From assembly GCA_950097015.1 (NCBI GenBank), contig CATNEN010000007.1, positions 10,541,001 to 10,605,000 of the forward strand: 64,000 nucleotides of DNA, read 5' to 3'. Made by a program: the position numbers and the translations under genes. This document shows positions 10,206 to 20,296 of this stretch, one piece after another. Source of the DNA: Macrostomum hystrix (Eukaryota > Platyhelminthes > Macrostomidae). The first letter of the stretch is position 1. Each line of letters begins with the position of its first letter. The notes under the pieces are model-generated. The model searched no databases, was not told where the DNA came from, and saw only the letters and a list, made by a program, of their open reading frames with translations.

Positions 10206-10615
10206 TATGCAATTATCAACCTTACGCGCTGACCAGCGAAATTTTATAATTAAAAAAACGGACAGTCAACGTCAACCCTGGCTGCACGTTTGTAGTCTGA
10301 GCAGTCATAGCTCTGAAATATCCGTCAGAGCACAGGATCAAGGGCTCCGAAAATGTGCATCTCGAATGTGCACCGAAAATTGATTCAGGGCAAGTCAAAC
10401 AGGATGTGCTTATAGAAACTTCCAGCGAGAGCCACATGTTCCTGAAAGGAAACATAGGTAATAAGATTTTGTACCTTTTTATTTTTTAGCTTAGACAAAA
10501 CAGTCAATTTTTCAAAAGCAGGGGGAATTGAAGAGGTGCTGGGAAGGGGGAGGGGACTATCAAGGACGGCGTAAGGAATGCCAAGGACGATAGGAGAGGG
10601 GACTGCCAACTGTCA
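10206..10615. other. Gene-free spacer
   Basis: About 410 bases between the LTR element and the inverted 5'-UTR copies. Only short spurious frames are seen and no recognised repeat. Confidence 0.5.
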
Positions 10616-11586
10616 GAGGGGACACTTCCTGTGTGGTATGAGTCAGTCCAGGCCCACGGGCTAAGGTCTGCGATGCCTCACACCTGCAGTCGTTTTTTGA
10701 GCAGGCTTGGTAGGAAGGAGACCTGTGCCTTCGGGTGCAGAAATCCCTCCACGCTGTCCCGTCAGCTGACCCATGGGTACACATCCCGCGAGTGTTCAAG
10801 GCTGACCCTAGGGCAGCCGGACAGAATGGGCAACAGCGCTGGATGACCCATCCAGGGCCTCCGGCCAAACTGGGTACCTCTAGCCCTGGCTGGAAGGAAA
10901 GGTGTCACCCTTCGACCTTAACAGGGTATGCGGCCAGTCCGCAGCGTTCGTGCACCTGTGCGTGATCAGGTACCTCTGGCTATCCCAGAGGTATCCCGCG
11001 ATCCCAAAGCTGAGCGGGGGCAGCCAAAAAAAGTTACAACCCGGGGTGGGATGCCAGAGCCACCGGGAGGAACCGTAGGAGGCCAGACTACTCCCTGGTC
11101 AAGCGTCCATCAGCACGGTCAACACTGGGACATTGGAGGGCGCTATTGGGCCAGCGCCGAGGCTTGCGGACTGGCCGCATACCCTGTTAAGGTCAAAGGG
11201 TGACACCTTTCCCTCAGAGCCGTAGCCAGAGGTACCTGATCACGCACAGGTGCACGAACGCTGCGGACTGGCCGCATACCCTGTTAAGGTCAAAGGGTGA
11301 CACCTTTCCCTCCAGCCGGGGCTAGCGGTACCCAGTTAGGCCGGAGGCCCTGGATGGGTCATCCAGCGCTGTTGCCCATTCTGTCCGGCTGCCCTAGGGT
11401 CAGCCTTGAACACTCGCGGGACGTGTACCCATGGGTCAGCTGACGGGACAGCGTGGAGAGGATTCCTGCACCCGGAGGCACAGGGCTCCTTCCTGCCAGG
11501 CCTGCTCAAAAAACGACTGCAGGTGTGAGGCATCGCAGACCTTAGCCCGTGGGCCTGGTCTGACTCATACCACACAGGCATTGTGT
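10616..11586. mobile_element. Inverted pair of LINE 5'-end sequences
   Basis: The left arm (about 10616-10981) reads on the plus strand through the same sequence as the 5' end of the nested LINE (GTATGAGTCAG, then CGATGCCTCACACCTGCAG, down to GGTACCTCTGGCT). The right arm (about 11163-11586) reads the same on the minus strand and includes a further 97-bp subrepeat. The LINE 5' ends point outward from a 180-bp unrelated spacer. No ORF1 or ORF2 sequence accompanies either arm. This may be a fold-back derivative, or two 5'-end fragments brought together. I could not identify a flanking target duplication. Confidence 0.8.
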
Positions 11587-11612
11587 CCCGCCGCTTGCGC
11601 AGCCATCCTTAG

Positions 11613-12110
11613 TAGACGAGCAGGGAGTAGAGGAGCAGTGGGTAGAGGAGCAGGGGGTAGTGTAGCAGGGGTAGAGGAGCATTGGTAGATGATCAGGGGT
11701 AGAGGAGCAGGGGTAGAGGAGCAGTGGGTAGTGGAGCAGGGGTAGAGGAGCAGGGGTAGAGGAGCAGGGGTAGAGGAGCAGTGGGTAGAGGAGCAGGGGT
11801 AGAGGAGCAGGGGTAGAGGAGCAGGGGTAGAGGAGCAGGGGTAGAGGAGCAGTGGGTAGAGGAGCAGGGGTAGAGGAGCAGTGGGTAGTGGAGCAGGGGT
11901 AGAGGAGCAGGGGTAGAGGAGCAGGGGTAGAGGAGCAGTGGGTAGAGGAGCAGGGGTATAGGAGCAGGGGTAGTGGAGCAGGGGTAGAGGAGCAGTGGGT
12001 AGAGGAGCAGTGGGTAGAGGAGCAGGGGTAGAGGAGCAGGGGTAGAGGAGCAGGGGTAGAGGAGCAGGGGAAGAGGAGCAGGGGTAGAGTAGCAGGGCCA
12101 GTAGAGGAAA
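11613..12110. repeat. 14/15-bp minisatellite
   Basis: About 34 copies alternating AGGGGTAGAGGAGC (14) and AGTGGGTAGAGGAGC (15), decaying at the right end. The minus strand is open across it by composition only. Confidence 0.93.
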
Positions 12111-12658
12111 AGCGGTAGAGCAGCAGGGCTAGTAGAGGCCAGGCCAGCTTGCCAAGGCCAGCGGCTCTACATGCTAGGCAAATAAAAAATGGAAGACCAG
12201 CACTTTCGCCAGCTGCTCTGCCACAAGTTCTAACATTTTGAGAGACAAGTAATGCAGCAGAGATCTTACTGCTTTTGATCAATTCAGATTAAGTTTATTT
12301 CTCCTCATGGATCTCAAAGGTAACAAATCAGGGGAGAGTTGAGGGCAAAAATGTCAGTACTGAACCCAAGGGACTCGCGCATTCGCATGGACCACCTCCG
12401 ACCTCGGATGCATTGCTTCGGTTTCTATCGCAACAAGCCGGCCACAAAGACGCGCAGCAACTCGCGATCGTCGTCGCACAGGCGGCCGTCGTGGGCGGCT
12501 TTCTGCAATGCGCCAGTCGGTGTTGGATTCAGGTACTGGCCTGTCACGTGACAACTGCAGATTACCCGGCGCCCGGACCACGCAGAACTCATACCCAATC
12601 TCAGCTCCCAAGAAGTCAATTTTCAGGCTCTTTAATCTAGCACGCAACTTTCTAAGAC
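12111..12658. other. Gene-free stretch downstream of the peptide gene
   Basis: Short overlapping frames occur on both strands, including a 38-codon minus-strand stretch ending at 12425 with gene-like codon use (GQYLNPTPTGAL, LLRVFVAGLLR). I could not join it in phase to the upstream exons, so it is noted here and not annotated as a gene. Confidence 0.4.
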
Positions 12659-13089
12659 CTACTGAGACGCCAAAACATGCTTTTGAGAGAGCTGGGCTAC
12701 CTACTGGGTAAAGTTGCCCTTTAGTGTTCGTCAAGAGAGGCTGCAGAGCTAATTGCTTTGCAGTCTAGGCCAAGTCAGCTTACCGCAACGGCTCCGAGCA
12801 CCTGAGCGACCGCCGGGTCGATCACGCAGGTGTCCGGCTCCGAGGAATGCTTCTTCAGGCGGAAGAAGTGGTAGCCCTTCTTCAGCCGGAAGATCTGGTG
12901 GCCCGGATGGCCTTCCGAGGCAACTTCCACTAAAACATTGTTGGTGGGCGGGTTATCTTAAAAATCCCATCTCATCACATCGCAGAAGCCGAAGTGGTAG
13001 CGCTACTCACTCTGAGCTCCGACGGTTGCCGAGTCCAGGCAGACGAGGCAGACAGCGGCAAACAGCAGAGCCTGCAGAATTCCGTTCAT
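12659..13089 (-). CDS. Candidate secreted peptide precursor (three coding exons)
   Basis: Exon 1 (13011-13089) starts with an ATG and encodes a typical signal peptide (MNGILQALLFAAVCLVCLDS, then ATVGAQ), ending CAGA|GTGAGT. Exon 2 (12784-12929) follows acceptor GTTTTAG and holds two near-tandem 9-residue blocks, GHQIFRLKK and GYHFFRLKK, each ending in a Lys-Lys cleavage site, then a region with one Cys; donor GCG|GTAAGC. A proposed exon 3 (12659-12700, acceptor CCCAGTAG) adds VAQLSQKHVLASQ and a stop. Total 267 nt, 88 residues. Upstream sequence supports a 5' UTR exon ending CCACCAG|GTGAGT at 13620, a matching acceptor (TTTCAG) before 13126, and a weak TATA-like CATAAAG near 13752. The size, signal peptide and dibasic-flanked repeats suggest a neuropeptide-type prohormone. 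Against this, neither peptide has a C-terminal Gly for amidation. Exon 3 is the least certain part. No family recognised. Confidence 0.5.
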
Positions 13090-13126
13090 TGTCTCTGTCG
13101 GGAGCTTCTTTGGTTTGGAGTGCTTT
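13090..13126 (-). promoter_or_regulatory. 5' UTR segment of the peptide gene
   Basis: An acceptor (CAATTTCAG) ends at 13127 on the minus strand and is followed by 37 leader bases before the ATG. It pairs logically with the donor CCACCAG|GTGAGT whose last exon base is 13620. Confidence 0.45.
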
Positions 13127-15009
13127 CTGAAATTGAACCGCAGACTTTCTCACATTCAGAAAAGCTGATTTTGTTAATAATAGATCCAGGTGGCAAGCCG
13201 GGTCCCCTGGGATTATCGTTTTCTGAGCAGACAGTGAAAGGCGCCAATGAGCTAATTCAAAGCTGCGAGCTTGACAGATTAACGGGATTAGCTCCATAAA
13301 GAATCGGATTAGCGCTAATCCGCTTGTTGAAGTGTTTATGACGTAAAAAGATGATGGGATTAGCACCGGGCCAGAAAATCCGGAATCCGGATCGGTGATA
13401 CCAGCGCCTCAGGCCCCGCAGCCAGGTGGCGCCACTGCCCAGCGGTGTGCAATGCTTCTATGGTACCTGAGTCTTGTTCCACACCTGTTCTGGCAGTTTT
13501 TCTTAATTGGCCATTAAAATTGTCGGCTATGCATTGTCTGAGCCAACAGGTTGGGCAGTTTCCGTGATGTCGCACCGCTCCAGTCCTGCTCTGATGGAGC
13601 TGTTAAGCAGAAAACTCACCTGGTGGATTTGTTGCTGTCGGACTGGGCCGAGGCACTGACAATGGCTTCTGGCTGAGCTGGTTTCACAGGGCTGAGCGAT
13701 CCTGGATGTGTGCGAGGGGAGCCTCCCAGAAAGCGGCAGACCTCCGGCTTTATGCAGCAGCTGCCGCAGGCCGCCATTGGCTGGGCGGCCGTCCCAGCCC
13801 CCCCCCTCCGCCAGGGAACCGGCAGTAGGTGACTTCCCGCCTCCTCAACCCGATCCTCCGTCGTCTTTGAATGGCAAGTTACGATGCCTCCAGCAGCTTC
13901 AGAGTCTGGCCCACTAGCAATTCCCTTTCTCTGCTCCCTTCTTATTATCGGAATCTTATTCCGCCTCCGCCGCTGGGTGCTATTTGCGTTCCTTGCTGGT
14001 TGTCATGGCAACCACATGTGTATTTCTCTCGTTAGCATGGAAGAATTAACATCGGAAAACAAATCTTCTGAGAAGAATATTTCTCAGAAGCATTGGGTCT
14101 GATTTTCTGGGCATGCGGAGGGAAAACTGCTTCTGAAAACCCCCGGACTTGCCGCGCGGAGTCACGGAGGCGATCCGGGTGTCATCCGGACAATGCCGAG
14201 GGCCGTCGATGATTGACTCCGGGGAAGTCCAGCTGAAGCTCCAGTCGCAGCTCCTCTAGGACCACTCTGACTCTCAACGCTTCCTGACCGGACTTTCCTG
14301 AGAGCGCTGCTTACAAAACTCGGCGCCGTGGCGACGGCTGCGGCAGCTGGGAGGCATTGTTTGGGCCATAATTAGAAAACAATCAACCATTTAAAATAAT
14401 CGCATTGTCCGGCGTCAGTGCGCCCTTTTTCTAGAAATCGATAGTGACAGCAGGCCGCTAATTTTCGCTCAGGTGTCAATCCACCGCACAGCTGAGCACT
14501 TCATCAGCACCTGGACCCGGCTCTATTCTCACCTTCAATCACGTCTCTCTAAAGTTATATTTTTCTATTTTCAGTCACATTTTTTCAACTGCCAATCAGT
14601 CAAATCAAGCGAATCTAGCAGCGATTTCGTCTAGGGAATTTTTCCGGGTTTTTCACAAGTGCCACAACGCTAATTAGGTTTCTGCAATTGGAGTAACCCA
14701 GCGCTCTTGATCAGGAGACAGGTAGAGGCTGCGATTATTAAATTTTGTAAAAGGACATCCGCAAATGAAAGAAGAGTATAAATAGTAGAAATGTGGGCAA
14801 AGAACAGGCGCAAAAAATGTTTATCCAGTTATAATCCAATCACTACTCCCGACTCGCAACTGGTCTATAGGTCGGTGGTTCGAATCAGCGAAAAAAAATT
14901 CACGCGGGTTTCTTGTACAAAGGAAAATGCTTGATAGATTAAAGAGATTTGTCAAAATCCTGCTAATGGAAATCTCATCCCACAACACGATGGCGATATC
15001 CCTATTGGA
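13127..15009. other. Intergenic region between peptide gene and RNF217-like gene
   Basis: Contains the presumed first non-coding exon and promoter of the peptide gene (about 13620-13760, minus). Beyond that I see no gene. A B-box-like GGTTCGAATC near 14877, followed by an A-run, recalls a SINE head but lacks a convincing A box. A minus-strand stretch near 14195-14290 is coding-like (EELRLELQLDFPGV) but only about 32 codons long and unconnected. Confidence 0.45.
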
Positions 15010-17307
15010 TCAGTGTTCTTGCTGCCAGCGTTGCCGCCAACGCCGCTCCCTGACGACGAGCAGAGGCACCAGCACCGGGCTGGCCAGCAGCAGCAGCGGC
15101 GAGAAGGCGAGGCCGACAATGGCAGCACCACCGACGCCAGCAGCAAGGAGGCCGCGCCGGAGAGCTCGGCGAAGTCGCGGCCGACCGGGCAGGAAGTTGG
15201 CGCTGCAGCCGTAGACACTTAGCCGGGACTCGTGGCCGCCGAGGAGCCGCTTGGGCAGCATTCCGAGGAGGCGGCCCCGCTGCCAGAGCCGCTTGCCGCA
15301 CAGGTAGCAGAACTCGGTGTGGCAGACCATGCAGGTCATGTGGCGGCAGCCGCCGTCCCGCTCAATCAGGGCCCGACACTGAGGGCAGTTGCGCGCCCGC
15401 CGCGTCTCGGCGGCGCCGACAGCCGCGGCGTCTTCGTCCGGCCGCATCTCGCGGCTCCAGGCGGTCAGCAGGCTGCGGTCGGTGTCGGCCAGGTCCATGC
15501 ACGCGCGGCCAGGGTGGCGCGGCCCGTGGCAAGCGAAGCACCACGCGACTCCGCAGGACTCGCATTCGACTTCGTTGCTTTCAGCGTCGGCCGCGGCGCG
15601 GCCACGAGGTAGATCTCGGCGGCACACGAGGCCGCAGGTAGGGCAGGTCTTGACGCCGGGGTCGCGGTCAGCGTCGGCCTGCAGCTGCTCGTAGCGACGC
15701 AGCAGGTCCGGCTGCCCGTGCAGGCAGAGCTCGCGGACCTCGTCTCTTGGCAGCTGGGCCGGACAGTTCGGACAGCCGATTCGCGACCGGCCGGCGGCCA
15801 GGGCGAAGCGAGCGCTAGCGGCCAGGCAGGCGGCGCAGACCGGCAGGTGGCAGCAGCGGCGCCAGCGCACCAGAAGGCCGTCGCAGGCGCAGACACCGCA
15901 CTCGCCGATGCTGACAGCGTCAGGCAGGTCTCTGAAGGCGGAGGCGAACCGGTCGAGGTAATAGTCCAGGCAGACGGTTGCCCGAATGTCGCAAACCCGG
16001 CGTCGCTCGGTGGCGCTGAACAGAAGCCAGAACTCGAAGGGCAATGTGGAGGCCGAAGATGCTTCAAGTAGCGCCAGCATCTTCCGGCGCAGCTGGGCAT
16101 CGACACCCTCAGCCAGGAGGAGGCCCGGCAGATAGCTGCCCAGTGCCCGGTCAAATTCGGCCTTGCTGAAGCGGGACAAGCAGCTGCGGCCACCGGAGTC
16201 GAAGGCCAGCAGCAGCTCATCCTGCTCGCGTGGCTGGTCAGCGGCTTCCTCGTCATCCTCCTCCTTCTCCTCCTCCTCCTCCCATTTCTCATCTGCCCAG
16301 TCTGTCTTCTCTGCTCCTGCAGTGGCTGTTGAGTCTGTCTTCTCTGCTCCTGCAGTGGCTGTTGAGTCTGTCTTCTCTGCTCCTGCAGTGGCTGTTGAGT
16401 CTGTCTTCTCCTCTCCTGCAGTGGCTGTTGAGTCTGTCTTCTCCTCTCCTGCAGTGGCTGTTGAGTCTGTCTTCTCTGCTCCTGCAGTGGCTGTTGAGTC
16501 TGTCTTCTCTGCTCCTGCAGTGGCTGTTGAGTCTGTCTTCTCCTCTCCTGCAGTGGCTGTTGAGTCTGTCTTCTCCTCTCCTGCAGTGGCTGTTGAGTCT
16601 GTCTTCTCTGCTCCTGCAGTGGCTGTTGAGTCTGTCTTCTCCTCTCCTGCAGTGGCTGTTGAGTCTGTCTTCTCTGCTCCTGCAGTGGCTGTTGAGTCTG
16701 TCTTCTCCTCTCCTGCAGTGGCTGTTGAGTCTGTCTTCTCCTCTCCTGCAGTGGCTGTTGAGTCTGTCTTCTCTGCTCCTGCAGTGGCTGTTGAGTCTGT
16801 CTTCTCCTCTCCTGCAGTGGCTGTTGAGTCTGTCTTCTCTGCTCCTGCAGTGGCTGTTGAGTCTGTCTTCTCTGCTCCTGCAGTGGCTGTTGAGTCTGTC
16901 TTCTCCTCTCCTGCAGTGGCTGTTGAGTCTGTCTTCTCCTCTCCTGCAGTGGCTGTTGAGTCTGTCTTCTCTGCTCCTGCAGTGGCTGTTGAGTCTGTCT
17001 TCTCCTCTCCTGCAGTGGCTGTTGAGTCTGTCTTCTCTGCTCCTGCAGTGGCTGTTGAGTCTGTCTTCTCTGCTCCTGCAGTGGCTGTTGAGTCTGTCTT
17101 CTCCTCTCCTGCAGTGGCTGTTGAGTCTGTCTTCTCTGCTCCTGCAGTGGCTGTTGAGTCTGTCTTCTCTGCTCCTGCAGTGGCTGTTGAGTCTGTCTTC
17201 TCCTCTCCTGCAGTGGCTGTTGAGTCTGTGCTCACCTCAACAGTTTCAGCTCCAGTCTCCAGAGTCACTATATCGCTCATCTGTTCCAGCGGTCCAAACT
17301 TTGTCAT
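15010..17307 (-). CDS. RNF217: RBR E3 ubiquitin ligase, RNF217-like, with 28x11-residue N-terminal repeat
   Basis: A single-exon ORF of 765 codons from the ATG at 17307. Residues about 26-334 are 28 copies of TDSTATAG(E/A)EK, followed by an acidic Glu/Asp run. The C-terminal half is a RING-between-RING ligase: RING1 from CGVCACDG near residue 470, an IBR around CPTCGLVCRRDL to CESCGVAWCFACHG, and RING2 CPQCRALIERDGGCRHMTC, where the Cys of GGC is the expected thioester-forming catalytic residue, then CYLCGK. After RING2, HESRLSVYGC, FLPGRPRLRRALRRG and a hydrophobic segment near 715-745 match the layout of vertebrate RNF217: a conserved post-RING2 block plus a tail membrane anchor. It would transfer ubiquitin via a Cys intermediate from a membrane-tethered position. 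The long repeat is not part of the known family. A start at a later ATG (MSDIV) is possible. Confidence 0.88.
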   Translation of the reverse strand: MTKFGPLEQMSDIVTLETGAETVEVSTDSTATAGEEKTDSTATAGAEKTDSTATAGAEKTDSTATAGEEKTDSTATAGAEKTDSTATAGAEKTDSTATAGEEKTDSTATAGAEKTDSTATAGEEKTDSTATAGEEKTDSTATAGAEKTDSTATAGAEKTDSTATAGEEKTDSTATAGAEKTDSTATAGEEKTDSTATAGEEKTDSTATAGAEKTDSTATAGEEKTDSTATAGAEKTDSTATAGEEKTDSTATAGEEKTDSTATAGAEKTDSTATAGAEKTDSTATAGEEKTDSTATAGEEKTDSTATAGAEKTDSTATAGAEKTDSTATAGAEKTDWADEKWEEEEEKEEDDEEAADQPREQDELLLAFDSGGRSCLSRFSKAEFDRALGSYLPGLLLAEGVDAQLRRKMLALLEASSASTLPFEFWLLFSATERRRVCDIRATVCLDYYLDRFASAFRDLPDAVSIGECGVCACDGLLVRWRRCCHLPVCAACLAASARFALAAGRSRIGCPNCPAQLPRDEVRELCLHGQPDLLRRYEQLQADADRDPGVKTCPTCGLVCRRDLPRGRAAADAESNEVECESCGVAWCFACHGPRHPGRACMDLADTDRSLLTAWSREMRPDEDAAAVGAAETRRARNCPQCRALIERDGGCRHMTCMVCHTEFCYLCGKRLWQRGRLLGMLPKRLLGGHESRLSVYGCSANFLPGRPRLRRALRRGLLAAGVGGAAIVGLAFSPLLLLASPVLVPLLVVRERRWRQRWQQEH
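16303..17230 (-). repeat. 33-bp coding minisatellite (28 copies)
   Basis: CTCCTGCAGTGGCTGTTGAG recurs every 33 bp on the plus strand. The only frequent difference is GCTCC versus CTCTC, which makes the residue after TAG Ala or Glu. Both strands stay open because the unit is a multiple of three and has no stop in the relevant frames. Confidence 0.95.
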
Positions 17308-17310
17308 CAC

Positions 17311-18423
17311 AGAACTTTCTGCTGATTCTGCTAGCTGTGTTGCGGGTCAGATGAATTTCTGTGAGCCTTAAAACTGCATGCTTTACTGCGCAGACCAACG
17401 CCCTGCCAAGTTTCAGTATCCAAAAATGACGTCGAGAACTGGAGAGTTCTAATTTTAGAGCACACTCACAGGAGTGAGCACTGTTGTACATTATTTACTG
17501 TACACCCAGCTCTGCAAAGGGGTCTGAAAACCCGTCTCAACTGAGTAGGGCTGCCATAGATACACTAGGAATGTACTCGTACACTCGCTGTCTACCAAAT
17601 TGTACATTTAGACTATAACAAGTGAGTAGGCAGCGACAGAGTGGCTTGCTCTCCTGCCAGGTGTGCATTCATTCCTTATCTGACTTGAATCCGAGTTTCA
17701 TATTCCGAAAAAATAACAAATTGAAAGGTGGTGAATCACAATCACAGCAGGATGTTGAGTCACAAACCACAATTGATTGGCAATTTGAGGGTAGTTTTGC
17801 GTAGTTTGACAATTCGAGTTAAATATTTCTGGCTGGCCTGAAGCAGTTGCCCTCAAAGACATTGCAAAATACTCTGAAAGATTATACCTTTCTTACCCCG
17901 CCTCTCAATAATTGGCAGCAATCAGCAGCAACAGCAGCAGCGGCAGGTGTTGCAGCACCCACGATGGCTCACTGAGTACTAACTAACTGGGGTGCGCCTC
18001 AGGTAAGCAGCAACACCTTGGAAAAGCAGAAGATAATGCAATAAATTGGACGAGAGGTAAAATTGGTTTTAAAGCAAAAAATGCACTTTATTTTAGAAAA
18101 TGACTAGCACACTAAGTCCCCTTGGGGGCACTGTACTGTTCAGACAAAAATGTTGTGTAATGCAGAAGGACAAAACACACCTGAAAGTGAACAAAAACAA
18201 AAGCTCATTTCGTCAGTATTAACTTCCCTGATTACGAATATACGTGATTGCGATTCAACAAGAATTTTTATTCTCATTAAATACAAAAACAGTCAGTCTG
18301 AGCTCGAATACTTTCTGAGACATCCGGTCTGTACACCAAGAGCCCCATTGGGGCAAAATTACACAAGTAACTTACGTTTGATACAACTCAGCTTAATGCT
18401 ACTAAGGTACATGTGAATACTAT
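17311..18423. other. Gene-free stretch upstream of the RNF217-like gene
   Basis: AT-rich, with no long frames. Presumably includes the promoter of the RNF217-like gene, but I see no TATA box at a convincing distance. Two short CCCC-TTGGGG palindromes lie near 18117 and 18343. Confidence 0.5.
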
Positions 18424-18862
18424 CCCCTCAGCAGCAGAGAACCAATGTCCCCTCAGCAGCAGAGAACCAATGTCCCCTCAGCAGCAGAGAACCAATGTCC
18501 CCTCAGCAGCAGAGAACCAATGTCCCCTCAGCAGCAGAGAACCAATGTCCCCTCAGCAGCAGAGAACTAAATCCCCCCCCAGCAGCAGAGAACTAATTCC
18601 CCCCCAGCAGCAGAGAACTAATTCCCCCAGCAGCAGAGAACTAATTCCCCCAGCAGCAAAGAACTAATTCCCCCAGCAGCAAAGAACTAATTCCCCCAGC
18701 AGCAGAGAACTAATTCCCCCCAGCAGCAGAGAACTAATTCCCCCAGCAGCAGAGAACTAATTCCCCCCCAGCAGCAGAGAACTAATTCCCCCAGCAGCAG
18801 AGAACTAATTCCCCCAGCAGCAAAGAACTAATTCCCCCCCAGCAGCAGAGAACTAAATCCCC
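18424..18862. repeat. 24/25-bp minisatellite
   Basis: About 18 copies built on CAGCAGCAGAGAAC followed by CAATGTCCCCT (first copies) or TAATTCCCCC (later copies). The change of subtype along the array shows two expansion episodes. Confidence 0.93.
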
Positions 18863-18874
18863 CTTACCATTTTA

Positions 18875-18916
18875 ACCAATAAACGAAATAAAAAAATTTT
18901 AGATTCGTTTATTGGT
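18875..18916. other. 13-bp inverted repeat (hairpin)
   Basis: ACCAATAAACGAA at 18875-18887 is the exact reverse complement of TTCGTTTATTGGT at 18904-18916, with a 16-base AT-rich loop. It sits immediately after the minisatellite. Confidence 0.75.
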
Positions 18917-19088
18917 AAAAAAAACTCTTGGACACATTTAGAAAAATGATTTGAATTTAATTTTAGTATAGGGACTAGCAACAAAGACCCCCTTGGGGGA
19001 AAATCACGCTTTAAAGAAAAAAAAAGAAAACTTGAAAACTGAAATGAATCAGCATAAAAACTATTCTGATCTTTTTCTGATATCTCCT

Positions 19089-20285
19089 CGATAATTCATG
19101 CTTCACCCTTGATAATTCATACTCGTACATTCCCTTCGTTAATTCATGCTACACCCTTGATAATTCATACTCGTACATTCCCTTCGTTAATTCATGCTTC
19201 ACCCTTGATAATTCATACTCGTACATTCCCTTCGTTAATTTATGCTTCACCCTTGATAATTCATACTCGTACATTCCCTTCGTTAATTCATGCTTCACCC
19301 TTGATAATTCATACTCGTACATTCCCTCGATAATTCATGCTTCACCCTTGATAATTCATACTCGTACATTCCCTCGATAATTCATGCTTCACCCTTGATA
19401 ATTCATACTCGTACATTCCCTTCGTTAATTCATGCTTCACCCTTGATAATTCATACTCGTACATTCCCTTCGCTATTTCATGCTACACCCTTGATAATTC
19501 ATACTCGTACATTCCCTTCGTTAATTCATGCTTCACCCTTGATAATTCATACTCGTACATTCCCTTCGTTAATTCATGCTTCACCCTTGATAATTCATAC
19601 TCGTACATTCCCTTCGTTAATTCATGCTTCACCCTTGATAATTCATACTCGTACATTCCCTTCGTTAATTTATGCTACACCCTTGATAATTCATACTCGT
19701 ACATTCCCTTCGTTAATTCATGCTTCACCCTTGATAATTCATACTCGTACATTCCCTTCGTTAATTCATGCTTCACCCTTGATAATTCATACTCGTACAT
19801 TCCCTTCGTTAATTCATGCTTCACCCTTGATAATTCATACTCGTACATTCCCTTCGTTAATTTATGCTACACCCTTGATAATTCATACTCGTACATTCCC
19901 TTCGTTAATTCATGCTTCACCCTTGATAATTCATACTCGTACATTCCCTTCGTTAATTCATGCTTCACCCTTGATAATTCATACTCGTACATTCCCTTCG
20001 TTAATTCATGCTACACCCTTGATAATTCATACTCGTACATTCCCTTCGTTAATTCATGCTTCACCCTTGATAATTCATACTCGTACATTCCCTTCGTTAA
20101 TTCATGCTACACCCTTGATAATTCATACTCGTACATTCCCTTCGTTAATTCATGCTTCACCCTTGATAATTCATACTCGTACATTCCCTTCGTTAATTCA
20201 TGCTTCACCCTCGTTAAAACGTGCTACCCCTTGATAATGCATGCCTTCCCTCTATAATTTTTGCTTACCCCTCAATTCATGCTAT
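19089..20285. repeat. 48-bp minisatellite (two related ~24-bp halves)
   Basis: About 23 copies of a unit containing CTTCACCCTTGATAATTCAT then ACTCGTACATTCCCTTCGTT. Both halves carry an (A/T)TAATTCAT word, so the 48-mer looks like a duplicated ~24-mer. It is open in one plus frame for 279 codons (IIHTRTFPSLIHASPL) because 48 is divisible by three. The right end decays from about 20215. Confidence 0.93.
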
Positions 20286-20296
20286 CCCTTTTCATG

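Noticed and set aside
11542-12282. 246-codon minus ORF (SSTPAPLPLLLYP)
   Set aside because: Low-complexity translation of the 14/15-bp minisatellite.
12425-12619. Third exon of the peptide gene ending GLLR
   Set aside because: Codon use is attractive, but every acceptor I can see puts it out of phase with exon 2. A shorter exon at 12659-12700 fits.
14850-14900. tRNA gene or SINE head with GGTTCGAATC
   Set aside because: A B-box-like motif is present, but I find no A box, acceptor stem or target duplication at the right distance.
16163-17371. Plus-strand ORF of about 400 codons (repeated VFSAPAVAVES)
   Set aside because: It is the antisense reading of the RNF217-like repeat. The minus strand carries the conserved RBR domain, so this frame is a by-product of the 33-bp unit.
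19395-20234. 279-codon plus ORF (IIHTRTFPSLIHASPL repeats)
   Set aside because: Open only because the 48-bp unit is divisible by three. No start context, no non-repeat coding on either side.
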